This document shows, piece after piece, positions 6,243-13,111 of a stretch of DNA of 13,111 bases. A program made the position numbers and the translations under genes. Under the pieces are notes generated by a model. That model was not told the DNA's origin. It saw nothing but the letters and a program-made list of their open reading frames with translations, and ran no database searches. Within the stretch, counting starts at the first letter, position 1. Every line of letters starts with the position of its first letter. The stretch comes from Candidatus Omnitrophota bacterium. Its GTDB lineage: Bacteria; Omnitrophota; Gorgyraeia; Duberdicusellales; 4484-171. The DNA lies in NCBI GenBank assembly GCA_028710385.1, contig JAQTUC010000033.1, positions 1 to 13,111 of the forward strand, given 5' to 3'.

Positions 6243-7793
6243 TTACTTTGCGTAATCAACAGCTCTGGTTTCCCGAATTGCTGTTATTTTAATGTTTCCC
6301 GGATAATCCATTTCCGCTTCAATTTTCTTTTTAACTTCGTGGGCAAGAAGGGCCACTTCTTCGTCTTTCACTTTCGTAGGCTGGATTATCACCCTTATTT
6401 CCCTTCCGGCTGAAATAGCGTAACTCCTATCTACTCCGGCAAAAGAATTAGCGATGGTTTCAAGCTGTCTTAGCCTCTTAATGTAGCTTTCAAGCGTTTC
6501 GCGCCGTGCTCCCGGACGCGACGCAGAAATAGCGTCAGCCACAAGCGCAAGCAGAGAATACAACGAGCTGAATTCCTTCTCCTCATGATGCGCCTCTGCG
6601 GCGTTTACAACTGTTTCGTTTTCTCCGTACTTCCTTAAAAGTTCCGCGCCTATCTGCGCGTGCGTTCCTTCAACCTGGTGGTCTACTGCTTTTCCGATAT
6701 CGTGCAGGAGGCCGGCTCTTTTTGCAAGCCTTGGATCAAGCTCAAGCTCTGAAGCAAGGACTCCCATTATAAAAGCCACTTCTTTTGAATGCTGAAGCGC
6801 ATTCTGGCCGAAACTCGTGCGGTATTTAAGTTTACCCAAAAGCTTGATAAGTTCCGGATGGAGGTTGTGCACTCCTATTTCAAATGCCGCGGCTTTGCCT
6901 TCCTCCATAAGCTGCTTTTCAAAATCCTGTTTGGTTTTTTCAACAATTTCTTCAATGCGCGCGGGATGAATTCTGCCGTCCTGTATCAGCCTTTCAAGCG
7001 ATATGCGGGCGACTTCCCTTCTTACAGGGTCAAAACTTGAAAGATTAACCGCCTCCGGCGTATCGTCTATGACAAGGTCAACACCTGTTGCCATTTCAAA
7101 GGCCCTTATGTTCCTTCCTTCGCGGCCTATTATTCTTCCTTTTATTTCGTCGTTAGGAAGCTGCACAACGCTTACCGTGCTTTCCGTTGTCTGCTCAACT
7201 CCGCATCTTTGAATAGCAAGAGAAACTATTTCTTTCGCCTGCTTCTCTGATTCTTCCTTAATCTCCTCCTCCATAACCCTTATCATTTTTGCTTTTTCCG
7301 ACCTTAGTTCCTCTTCGTATCTTTTAAGAAGCAGCTCTCTTGCCTCTTCCTGGGTAAGAGAAGAAATTTTTCTTAATTTCTCTTTTTCTTCCTCAATTAA
7401 CTGGCGCAGATCCTCGTTTTTTCCTTCAAGCTCCTGGGAAAGTTTTTTAAGGTTTGCTTCCCTGCCTGAAAGCTCCTGCTCCTTGGTTTCAATAAAATCC
7501 AGCCTCTTTTCCAGATTTTCCTCGCGCTGGATAAGCCTTTTCTCCAGCTGGAAAAGCTCTTCTTTTTTGGCGGTATGCTGCTTGTCAAAATCCATACGCA
7601 GCTTATAAAGCAGCTCTTTGCCGTCCAAATCCGCCTTGCGGATTGCTTCTTCGCCTTTCAGTTTTGCTTCTTTTAGGATTTTGTCCGCGTCGTCTTTTGC
7701 TTTCTTAAGTTTGTTTTTTTCAAAAATTTCGCCCAGCCACCATCCAGAAACCAGGCCGGCAACAATACCCAATAATACGTAAATAATTCCCAT
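6243..7793 (-). CDS. rny: Ribonuclease Y
   Basis: RNase Y is a membrane-anchored endoribonuclease that starts mRNA decay in many bacteria lacking RNase E. The 516-residue protein has the full architecture: an N-terminal transmembrane helix (about 2-20), a long charged coiled coil (about 25-200), a KH RNA-binding domain (about 210-275) with GREG at 223-226, and an HD domain with H335 and the H364-D365 pair in LLHDIGK. The C-terminal conserved RIRETRAVDYAK-like end is present (ITAIRETRAVDYAK). The start is set at the ATG 7793-7791, because AAGGAGG at 7805-7799 lies 5 nt upstream; the frame is open to a TTG at 7808, but that would place the ribosome site inside the gene. It lies 47 nt after the cyclo-ligase gene and before ymdB. 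Confidence 0.97.
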   Translation of the reverse strand: MGIIYVLLGIVAGLVSGWWLGEIFEKNKLKKAKDDADKILKEAKLKGEEAIRKADLDGKELLYKLRMDFDKQHTAKKEELFQLEKRLIQREENLEKRLDFIETKEQELSGREANLKKLSQELEGKNEDLRQLIEEEKEKLRKISSLTQEEARELLLKRYEEELRSEKAKMIRVMEEEIKEESEKQAKEIVSLAIQRCGVEQTTESTVSVVQLPNDEIKGRIIGREGRNIRAFEMATGVDLVIDDTPEAVNLSSFDPVRREVARISLERLIQDGRIHPARIEEIVEKTKQDFEKQLMEEGKAAAFEIGVHNLHPELIKLLGKLKYRTSFGQNALQHSKEVAFIMGVLASELELDPRLAKRAGLLHDIGKAVDHQVEGTHAQIGAELLRKYGENETVVNAAEAHHEEKEFSSLYSLLALVADAISASRPGARRETLESYIKRLRQLETIANSFAGVDRSYAISAGREIRVIIQPTKVKDEEVALLAHEVKKKIEAEMDYPGNIKITAIRETRAVDYAK

Positions 7794-7798
7794 GGTTA

Positions 7799-7805
7799 CC
7801 TCCTT
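7799..7805 (-). promoter_or_regulatory. Strong Shine-Dalgarno of rny
   Basis: AAGGAGG is a perfect anti-16S match, 5 nt before ATG 7793. It decides the start of RNase Y over the upstream in-frame TTG and is the strongest ribosome-binding site in the window; most other genes here have weak or no such site. Confidence 0.85.
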
Positions 7806-7840
7806 CAAAAAAACCTGATTAAGCCAAATTGTAGTTTACT

Positions 7841-8422
7841 TTAGAGACAGAAATTTTCGCTGACAACTATGTCAACTTTCTGATCCAGGGAAGGATGGAT
7901 AGGAAGGTCATCCAGGACTTGGGGTTCAAAAGCGATACCCACTTTTTTGCATGAAGGATTCAGCCTTTTAAGAAACCGGTCATAAAACCCTGCGCCGCGG
8001 CCCAACCTGTTTAATTTGCGGTCAAAGGCAACGCCAGGAACAATAACCATATTTATTTCTTCAATATCAACTTTTTTTGTCTTATCCGGTAAGGGTTGCA
8101 TAACTCCAAAAGGCCCGACAGAAAAATCATCCTCCAGGCTATTTACCTCGTAAACTTCTAATTCTTTTTTTACTAAGTCCATAAATGGGAAACAAAATCG
8201 CTTAAGTCCCAAATCTTTCCTAACCATCTGCAAGATATCCACTTCACCCTTTAAAGGGTAATACACCATAACAAGTTTTGCATTTTTGTATATAGGTAAG
8301 CTTGATAAGCGTTTTTCAACATTCTGGCTCCTCCTTTTAAGCTCTTCTCTGGTTAAAGACAAGAGTTTAGCTAGTAATTTCTTTCTTATTTCTTTTTTTT
8401 CGTCACTCACGGCTAATAGCAT
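7841..8422 (-). CDS. fthC: 5-formyltetrahydrofolate cyclo-ligase
   Basis: This 193-residue protein belongs to the 5-formyl-THF cyclo-ligase (MTHFS, YgfA/FthC) family, which uses ATP to turn 5-formyl-THF into 5,10-methenyl-THF and so returns an inhibitory folate to one-carbon metabolism. Supporting features are the basic N-terminal helix KKEIRKKLLAKLL, VMVYYPLKGEVD (51-62), VPGVAFDRKLNRLGRGAGFYDRFL as the C-terminal nucleotide and phosphate loop (GRGAGFYDR at 141-149) and GIAFEPQ. The length is normal. The ATG at 8422 lies only 7 nt after a good -10 box, so translation would be leaderless; a GTG at codon 5 (8410) is the alternative start, and neither has a Shine-Dalgarno. It lies ahead of rny in the same direction and may be cotranscribed with it. 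Confidence 0.93.
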   Translation of the reverse strand: MLLAVSDEKKEIRKKLLAKLLSLTREELKRRSQNVEKRLSSLPIYKNAKLVMVYYPLKGEVDILQMVRKDLGLKRFCFPFMDLVKKELEVYEVNSLEDDFSVGPFGVMQPLPDKTKKVDIEEINMVIVPGVAFDRKLNRLGRGAGFYDRFLKRLNPSCKKVGIAFEPQVLDDLPIHPSLDQKVDIVVSENFCL

Positions 8423-8429
8423 TTTGGAT

Positions 8430-8458
8430 AGTATACCACCTTTGGCCGAATAAGTAAA
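8430..8458 (-). promoter_or_regulatory. Extended -10 promoter for the cyclo-ligase gene
   Basis: On the minus strand TTTACT (8458-8453, four of six to the -35 consensus) is followed by exactly 17 bases and TATACT (8435-8430, five of six), with TGG directly before the -10 as in extended -10 promoters. The ATG starts 7 nt after TATACT. This is the best promoter I can see in the window. Confidence 0.55.
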
Positions 8459-8481
8459 CCCCGGTTATTTTGGGTGGTATA
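8432..8481. repeat. Inverted repeat around the cyclo-ligase promoter
   Basis: A perfect 9-bp inverted repeat, TATACCACC at 8432-8440 and GGTGGTATA at 8473-8481, brackets the promoter. The arm centres are 41 bp apart, near four helical turns. The left arm overlaps the -10 box and the right arm lies upstream of the -35 box. It could be a paired operator, but no regulator is known. The repeat itself is certain; a role is inferred. Confidence 0.5.
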
Positions 8482-8523
8482 ACAGCGTCTTTTGGAAAAA
8501 TGAGGGTAAACTGTCAAAAAACC

Positions 8524-8904
8524 TCAAGGATTTTGAAAAATCAGTTCAAGGGCGATTTTCAGGTCTTTTTCAGTATCAACCATGGAGCTTTCCTTGGGGA
8601 TAAAGGCAATAATATTAAGCTCTTTTGCCTCTTCCATGGCTTTTATTGTAGGCTGCGCCGTAAACATAATAACAGGTATTTTTTTGTTGGTTTTACGTAT
8701 TTTACGAAGGAGCTCAATGCCGTTTATGTCAGGCATGTTGTAGTCAAGTATAATCACCCTGGGCGCTGTGGTATCCAGGGCATCAAGCGCATCATCGCCG
8801 CAAGTCGCCGTGATTACAAGGTAACCCCAGGATTCTATTCTTTTCTTTATCAGGATCAGGAAATCAACTTCGTCGTCAATCAGCAATATTCTTTTTGTTT
8901 CCAT
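8524..8904 (-). CDS. Single-domain response regulator (second receiver)
   Basis: This 126-residue protein is a stand-alone CheY-like receiver with no output domain. The acidic pocket is D10-D11, the phospho-acceptor is D54 in LDYNMP, the switch threonine is T82 in MFTAQ and the lysine is K104. The lysine is in FIPKES, so it lacks the proline that normally follows it. It starts 4 nt after the first receiver, without a Shine-Dalgarno, so translation is likely coupled. With the kinase and the first receiver it would form a short phosphorelay or a pair of competing targets; the downstream output cannot be told from this window. Confidence 0.93.
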   Translation of the reverse strand: METKRILLIDDEVDFLILIKKRIESWGYLVITATCGDDALDALDTTAPRVIILDYNMPDINGIELLRKIRKTNKKIPVIMFTAQPTIKAMEEAKELNIIAFIPKESSMVDTEKDLKIALELIFQNP

Positions 8905-8908
8905 ATTA

Positions 8909-9271
8909 CTATTTTATAAGTTTCTCAATTTTTTTCAATAGCTCCTTGTAATCAAACGGTTTAAAGATATAATCGTCTGCCATGCACTCCATTCTTTTAG
9001 CTTCAATGTTATCTATGCTTGCGGTAAGCAGTATAATCGGAATATGCTTTAACTCCTCGTTTTCCCTTATTACTTTGCCGGCCTCTGAGCCGCTTACGCA
9101 GGGCATAAACACATCAAGAATAATTAAATCCGGCTTAAACCGCTCAGCAAGCTCTATTGCCTCTTTACCGTTTACCCCGGTATAAACCGTAAAACCTTTC
9201 CTTTCCAGAATAAAAGACACTTCTTTTAAAATATCGGACTCATCGTCAACCACAAGTATTTTTTTATTCAT
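8909..9271 (-). CDS. Single-domain response regulator (first receiver)
   Basis: This 120-residue CheY-like receiver has all core residues: D9-D10, phospho-acceptor D53 in LDVFMP, T83 in LLTAS and K104 in FKPFD with the usual K-P pair. There is no output domain. The ATG at 9271 is chosen because GAGGG (9281-9277) lies 5 nt upstream; the frame opens at a TTG at 9283 which would bury this site. The ATG overlaps the last codons of the kinase gene (8 nt, ATGAATAA), implying coupled translation and a cognate partnership with that kinase. Confidence 0.94.
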   Translation of the reverse strand: MNKKILVVDDESDILKEVSFILERKGFTVYTGVNGKEAIELAERFKPDLIILDVFMPCVSGSEAGKVIRENEELKHIPIILLTASIDNIEAKRMECMADDYIFKPFDYKELLKKIEKLIK

Positions 9272-10367
9272 TTTTTCCCTCAAGAGGCAGCGTAAAATGG
9301 AAAATGGAGCCTCCGGTTTCTTTTGGCTCAGCCCAAATATTTCCTTTATGTTTTAAAATTATTTCTTTGCATATCGCAAGCCCAAGGCCTGTGCCCTGCC
9401 TTTTCCCGCTGTCCTGGCGTTCTGCCTGCTCAAAAGGGCGAAACAGCTTGGGCAGGCTTTCCTTGGATATGCCTACTCCGGTATCTTCCACCATAACGTG
9501 CAGGTTGTTATCTTTAAGCCTGCTTGTTATTGTAATTGAGCCTTTATCGGTAAAAGCTATAGCGTTATTGAGAAGATTGGCCATTACCTGTATAAATTTA
9601 TCTTTATCAAATAAAAACTGCGGTATATTTGAATCCAGATTTAAAATAAATTTTAGATTTTTTTTCTCAACCAATGGCTGCATTGCCTTACATACTTCCT
9701 CAATCACTTCGTTTATGCAGTTAGGCTTCATCTCAAAATGCATCTTCCCTGAATCAAGCTTCTGGAAATCCAGAACATCATTGATTAACCGGGACAGCCT
9801 TTCAATATTCTTCTTAACTATTTCAAGAAAATCACGCTGCTCAGAATTGATAGGCCCGGAAAGCCCGTCTAAAATAATATTTACTCCCGTTCGTATGGCG
9901 GCCAAAGGAGTGCGAAGCTCATGAGAAACAACCGAAGTAAAACGCGACTGCACTTCTTTCGCTTCTCTTAATTTTTCCTGCGTATTTTTTAAATCGGTTA
10001 TATCGCGGATAACGCCTACAATAAATTTGTTTCCTTTATCGTCTATATATAAATTTTTTTTGGTAACTATTACGTGCCTTAAGCCTTTTGAATCTGTCCA
10101 CAATTCTTCATTTACGTTTTCCCCTCCGGTTTCAAAAACCACTTCGTCTTTCGCCCAAAATACATCTGCCTGCTCTTTCGGAAAATAATCGTGGTCAGTT
10201 TTACCAAGCATTTCTTCGGTAGGTATTCCTATCATCTGGGCGTGCGCCTCATTGAGCAATACCCAGCGATGCTCTCTGTCTTTCACAAAGATAGGGTCAG
10301 GTATGGAGTTAATTATCTTATAAAAATAATCCCGGGATTCTCCTTCGCGGTATTTATGTTCGCTCAT
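9264..10367 (-). CDS. Cytoplasmic PAS-domain sensor histidine kinase
   Basis: This 367-residue protein has one PAS domain (about 12-127, ending in the PAC-like VGVIRDITDLK) followed by a HisKA dimerisation helix with the phospho-accepting H149 in SHELRTPL, and a complete HATPase domain: N box NLLNNA (264-269), DTGVGIS (295-301), PFEQA (311-315) and GTGLGLAI (325-332). There is no transmembrane helix or signal peptide, so the sensed cue is inside the cell or the inner membrane face. The PAS domain resembles those in many environmental kinases, and its ligand is unknown. It is followed immediately by two receivers. The ATG has no Shine-Dalgarno; a TATAAA lies 1 nt before it, too close to be a working -10 box for this start. 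Confidence 0.95.
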   Translation of the reverse strand: MSEHKYREGESRDYFYKIINSIPDPIFVKDREHRWVLLNEAHAQMIGIPTEEMLGKTDHDYFPKEQADVFWAKDEVVFETGGENVNEELWTDSKGLRHVIVTKKNLYIDDKGNKFIVGVIRDITDLKNTQEKLREAKEVQSRFTSVVSHELRTPLAAIRTGVNIILDGLSGPINSEQRDFLEIVKKNIERLSRLINDVLDFQKLDSGKMHFEMKPNCINEVIEEVCKAMQPLVEKKNLKFILNLDSNIPQFLFDKDKFIQVMANLLNNAIAFTDKGSITITSRLKDNNLHVMVEDTGVGISKESLPKLFRPFEQAERQDSGKRQGTGLGLAICKEIILKHKGNIWAEPKETGGSIFHFTLPLEGKNE

Positions 10368-10384
10368 ATTTATACACTGATTTT

Positions 10385-10464
10385 CACGAATTATAGACGA
10401 ATTACCACGAATAGGAAACGAGTTTATTCGTGGACATTCGTTCTTTTATTTGTGATAATTCGTG
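10385..10464. repeat. Inverted arrays of CACGAAT-type repeats before the kinase gene
   Basis: The gap between the dehydrogenase stop and the kinase start is filled with degenerate 10-11-base units related to CACGAATTA (from 10385, 10396 and 10405 on the + strand) followed by their inverse complement ATTCGTG-type units (from 10425 onward). CACGAATTAT (10385-10394) pairs perfectly with ATAATTCGTG (10455-10464), and CCACGAATA (10405-10413) pairs perfectly with TATTCGTGG (10425-10433). A long foldback of about 80 bases is therefore possible. Confidence 0.85.
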
Positions 10465-10469
10465 TCCCA

Positions 10470-11966
10470 CTAAAAACCGTACCAGTAATTTACAAGCGGT
10501 TTTGCACCCTCTGTTTTATCTTCAACTATATTCTTAAGCCTAGTATATTCCAGAAAGCCTTCTTTTCCAAGCTCTTTCCCGAATCCGCTCTGTTTAAATC
10601 CTCCATAAGGCAGTTCATTGAAGAACATTCCGTATGTATTAACCCATACAGTGCCTGCGTTAATTGCTTTTGCGAGGTTCTGCGCCTTTAAGGAATCTGC
10701 TGTCCATATAGATGCCGCAAGCCCGAAAGCGCTGTTGTTGGCAAGCGCTGCAGCTTACTCTATTGAAGAAAATTTGACAACACAGGCAACCGGGCCGAAA
10801 ATTTCTTCCTTATATATTTTCATGTCAGAAGATACTCTTGAGAATACCGCGGGCTCAAAGAAAAACCCTTTTTTAAGCTCTTCATGTTCAGGGATATTGC
10901 CCCCGCATAACAACTCTGCGCCTTCTTTTTTGCCCTGCTTTATATATTCCATTACCTTTTTACGCTGGCCCTCTGATATTAACGGGCCTATCTGCGTTTC
11001 AAAATTAAGCGGGTCTCCTATTTTTACGCGCTTTGCTTTTTTCGTAAAATCATTTACAAAATTATCGTAAATTTTTTCATGCACGAATATGCGTGACATT
11101 GCGGTGCACATCTGGCCCTGGTTTAAAAATATCGCGCACAAAAGCCCGTTAACCGCCAGCTCCAAATCAGCGTCATCCAAAACTATTGCTGCTGATTTAC
11201 CGCCTAATTCCATGGTTACCTTCTTTACATTTTTTGACGTATATTCAAGAATCTTTTTACCGACTGCGTTTGAGCCTGTAAAAGAAATCATATCAACGCG
11301 CCTGTCTGAGCATAAGCTTTCTCCGACTATATCTCCGCTTCCGTTTATTATATTTACAACGCCTTTGGGAAGGCCGGCGTTCTTTATTATTTTTGAAAGC
11401 TCCAGAACAGAAAGCGGAGTTAAGCTTGAAGGCTTTAAAATAACAATGTTACCCGCTGCCAAAGCTTGAGCCATTTTCCAGGAAGCAATTAAAAGCGGGT
11501 AGTTCCAGGGAACAATCAAAACAGAAACTCCCCAGGGCTCGCGCAGCAACTTCGCTTCTGCGTTTGCTATCTGTGATTCTATTTTTATTGTTTCCTCTTT
11601 TAAAAATTCCTCAAAATTATTGGCGAAATAATCAAAGCTTGAGGCAGCTGAGGGAATGTCCATAAAAGTTGATTCTTTTATGGGCTTTCCGGAATTTAAG
11701 CTCTCAAGCTCAGCTAATTCCTGGGCCTTTTCCAAAATGCCGGCTGATATTTTTAAAATATATTTTTTGCGTTCGCTAAAAGGAAGGCTCTTCCATGGGC
11801 CGTTATCAAAGCTATCGCGGGCGGATTTTATTGCGTGCTCTATTTCTTCAGTTTGGGCAATGCTTACCTTAGCAATTATCCCGCCGTTTGAAGGATTAAT
11901 TATATCCTGTTTATTCTGGGTTTCTACGAATTCGCCGTTAATGAATAAAGGGTAGTGTGGAGTCAT
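10470..11966 (-). pseudogene. Aldehyde dehydrogenase interrupted by an in-frame TAA
   Basis: NAD(P)-dependent aldehyde dehydrogenases oxidise aldehydes to carboxylates. The first 403 codons hold the catalytic core: N155 in VPWNYPL, FTGS (229-232), E253 in MELGG, C287 in NQGQMC and EEIFGP (387-392). Codon 404 is TAA (10757-10755). The same frame then continues for 94 codons through recognisable family sequence: AAALANNSAFGLAASIW, AGTVWVN, ELPYGGFKQSG and GKELGKEGFLEYT, ending at TAG (10472-10470). Homologues carry glutamate here, and a single base change from GAA explains the stop. The full 498 residues match the usual family length. If real, the protein loses the oligomerisation strand and part of the active-site cover; a sequencing or assembly error is also possible. 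The gene starts 24 nt after the aldolase-SCP2 gene. The substrate is unknown. Confidence 0.85.
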
Positions 11967-11990
11967 TTTTTTAGTTTTCAGCTGATAGCT

Positions 11991-12992
11991 TTATTTGAAT
12001 TTTACCTGCTTAAATAGCTGAAACAACCTGGTAAAAGGGACATACCACTTTGAAAGTTGCCCTAGCTGGCCCTTAAGTTTCATTTTTCCCTGGGTTACAG
12101 CGACAAATGAATCAAGTTTTCCTAAAAATACCTGTTCCCATATGGGGCGCGAAGCAGAAATTATAAAAGGCGCTTCACAATCATTATCAAGCCTTATAAT
12201 TTTTCCCTGTTCAAAATTAAATTTGTAAGCGTCTCCTGTATCGTCCAACTTTACCGCAAGAGCAACAGTTAAGTTAAGCTCTTTTCCTTTGGCCGCAATA
12301 AACTCATCCTTATTTACCAAATCAACTATTGCCTGAATATGCTCGCGCGAAAACATAGGATACGCTGTTTCATTTTTTGTAAGATTTTCCTTTAATGCGC
12401 TATCCAGTTCATCAAACGCTTCCTTGTTAAAAAGACGGGCAACAGCCGCAACTCTTACTGCTTCCTCAAGGGCCTCCATGAGCGCTAAAGCCTCTTCAAA
12501 TTTTTCCCCCATTGAAACAGCGCCGTGATTTTTAAGCACAACCAGATTGTTTGTTTTAAGGGCATCAATTACTTCATCAGGCTTTGTCACCGTAGGCGTT
12601 TCCTGTTCTATAACCGGAACTTCTCCAAGGTAAAATTTTGTTTCAAAGGTAAGAGCTTTTAAAGATTTACAAAGCGCGAAATATCCGTTTATTAAAGGCG
12701 GATGCGCGTGCACGACTACTTTTGCCGGAAAATTTTTATAAACCAGGCTGTGCAAAGGAAGCTCTGAGCTTGGTTTTTTGGTTTCATCTGATTTTAATGT
12801 GCTTAAATTTACTTTAACAATATCCTCTTTTCCAAGTTCTCCCAGGAATGTTCCGGTAGCAGTAATTAAAATGTTATCGTTGTCGAGTCGGGCGCTTAGA
12901 TTGCCTGATTTAGCCACGGCAAGCCCAGCTTCATACAGTCTTTTACCGGTCTTTATAATTTCGCCTTTCATTTTTTTCTCTTGTTCTCTCAT
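11991..12992 (-). CDS. Class II aldolase fused to an SCP2-type domain
   Basis: Residues about 8-200 form a class II aldolase/adducin domain, a zinc-dependent fold used by fuculose-phosphate aldolase, ribulose-phosphate epimerase and related enzymes. SGNLSAR (29-35), the catalytic-type E77 in SSELPLH, zinc ligands H95 and H97 in VHAHPP and H156 in KNHGAV are all present, so it should be active. Residues about 215-333 resemble the SCP2 sterol-carrier fold: IISASRPIWEQVFLGKLD followed by QGKMKLKG is typical. The substrate is not known; a small phosphorylated sugar or a lipid-linked molecule are both possible. An aldehyde dehydrogenase follows, which would fit disposal of an aldehyde cleavage product. 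ATG 12992 is used; ATG 12971 (residue 8) has a slightly better upstream AAGAG and may be the true start. Confidence 0.9.
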   Translation of the reverse strand: MREQEKKMKGEIIKTGKRLYEAGLAVAKSGNLSARLDNDNILITATGTFLGELGKEDIVKVNLSTLKSDETKKPSSELPLHSLVYKNFPAKVVVHAHPPLINGYFALCKSLKALTFETKFYLGEVPVIEQETPTVTKPDEVIDALKTNNLVVLKNHGAVSMGEKFEEALALMEALEEAVRVAAVARLFNKEAFDELDSALKENLTKNETAYPMFSREHIQAIVDLVNKDEFIAAKGKELNLTVALAVKLDDTGDAYKFNFEQGKIIRLDNDCEAPFIISASRPIWEQVFLGKLDSFVAVTQGKMKLKGQLGQLSKWYVPFTRLFQLFKQVKFK

Positions 12993-13031
12993 ATTCTTTT
13001 TTTTAATATTTCGCTAATTTAATTAGTAGTT

Positions 13032-13111
13032 TTATTTTGAAAAGATAGCAAAGCTTAGCAAAGCTGCAGCGAGCAAAATATAAATGATTGTTGCATATCG
13101 AATTACTCTAC
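13032..13111 (-). CDS. Possible C-terminal end of a membrane protein (runs off right edge)
   Basis: One frame entering from the right edge is open for 25 codons and ends at TAA (13034-13032). It encodes a short basic stretch and then about 17 hydrophobic residues (IIYILLAAALLSFAIF) before a terminal SK, which looks like a C-terminal transmembrane helix. It lies 39 nt upstream of the aldolase gene on the same strand, a normal operon spacing. The other two frames stop within ten bases of the edge. The fragment is too short to identify and could be chance. Confidence 0.35.
   Translation of the reverse strand, partial: RVIRYATIIYILLAAALLSFAIFSK
13046..13065. repeat. Two tandem copies of TAGCAAAGCT
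   Basis: A 10-bp unit occurs twice in direct repeat. It lies inside the possible membrane-protein tail, where it would encode SFA-like residues. No function is evident. Confidence 0.6.

Noticed and set aside
7800..7840. A promoter for rny from TACAAT near 7827
   Set aside because: The -10-like box is good, but no acceptable -35 hexamer lies 16-18 bases upstream.
8423..8523. Possible 6S RNA next to the cyclo-ligase gene, as seen in some bacteria
   Set aside because: The gap is only about 100 bases, too short for a normal 6S RNA, and it contains a promoter and inverted repeat in place of the long open-bubble hairpin.
8490..8526. TTGACA after the second receiver as a -35 box, or TGAGG/CCTCA as a terminator
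   Set aside because: No matching -10 box lies at the right distance, and the 5-bp stem has a 16-nt loop, so neither call is supportable.
8470..8919. A 149-codon open frame on the + strand opposite the second receiver
   Set aside because: It starts at TTG, has no recognisable domain or ribosome site, and lies opposite a clear receiver gene, so it is a shadow frame.
9304..9924. A 206-codon open frame on the + strand opposite the histidine kinase
   Set aside because: It mirrors a kinase with all catalytic boxes; its composition is that of an antisense translation with no family features.
10755..10757. Stop codon recoding (selenocysteine or altered code) in the dehydrogenase
   Set aside because: The codon is TAA, not TGA, and TAA ends several neighbouring genes; the position normally carries glutamate, not cysteine.

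Overview
The window is a bacterial chromosome segment, moderately AT-rich by eye. Every credible gene lies on the minus strand, so the natural reading direction is right to left. There are fourteen protein-coding loci plus a short possible gene end at the right edge. No rRNA, tRNA, CRISPR array, transposase or phage gene was seen. RNase Y with YmdB, the non-mevalonate isoprenoid enzyme DXS, and a four-subunit 2-oxoacid:ferredoxin oxidoreductase point to an anaerobic or ferredoxin-based bacterium. The gene content and the heptamer-type intergenic arrays recall uncultured lineages such as Omnitrophota; that placement is an inference from memory, not shown by the sequence.

Right block (about 13111 to 10470): a possible C-terminal tail of a membrane protein, then a class II aldolase fused to an SCP2-type lipid-binding domain, then an aldehyde dehydrogenase interrupted by one in-frame TAA. 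Middle-right block (10367 to 8524): a soluble PAS-histidine kinase followed by two single-domain receivers, tightly packed (8-nt overlap, then a 4-nt gap). Middle block (8422 to 5351): 5-formyltetrahydrofolate cyclo-ligase, RNase Y and the YmdB-type metallophosphoesterase. The cyclo-ligase and YmdB genes each have a sigma-70-like promoter whose -10 box lies 7 to 9 nt before the ATG, which suggests leaderless or nearly leaderless transcripts. Left block (5280 to 1): a PilZ protein, DXS, a two-cluster ferredoxin, the alpha, beta and gamma subunits of the oxidoreductase, and the first 123 codons of a polytopic membrane protein that runs off the window. PilZ-dxs and dxs-ferredoxin are joined by ATGA overlaps, and the ferredoxin overlaps the alpha gene by 11 nt, so translation is probably coupled.

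The most unusual non-coding signal is in three intergenic gaps (about 1715-1780, 5302-5349, 10385-10464). Each holds a different short repeat family (TAACAGG-like heptamers, TGTNAAC/GGTTTAC heptamers, CACGAATTA-like 10-11-mers). In all three, direct repeats on one side are mirrored by their inverse complement on the other, so each gap could fold into a hairpin or cruciform. The first array also supplies the last codons and the stop codon of the oxidoreductase alpha gene.

Functionally, the left block couples pyruvate-consuming isoprenoid synthesis to ferredoxin-dependent 2-oxoacid metabolism, with a possible c-di-GMP sensor at its head. The middle block concerns RNA turnover and one-carbon metabolism. 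The right block may be a carbohydrate or lipid aldehyde module whose dehydrogenase is broken, or carries a sequencing error.
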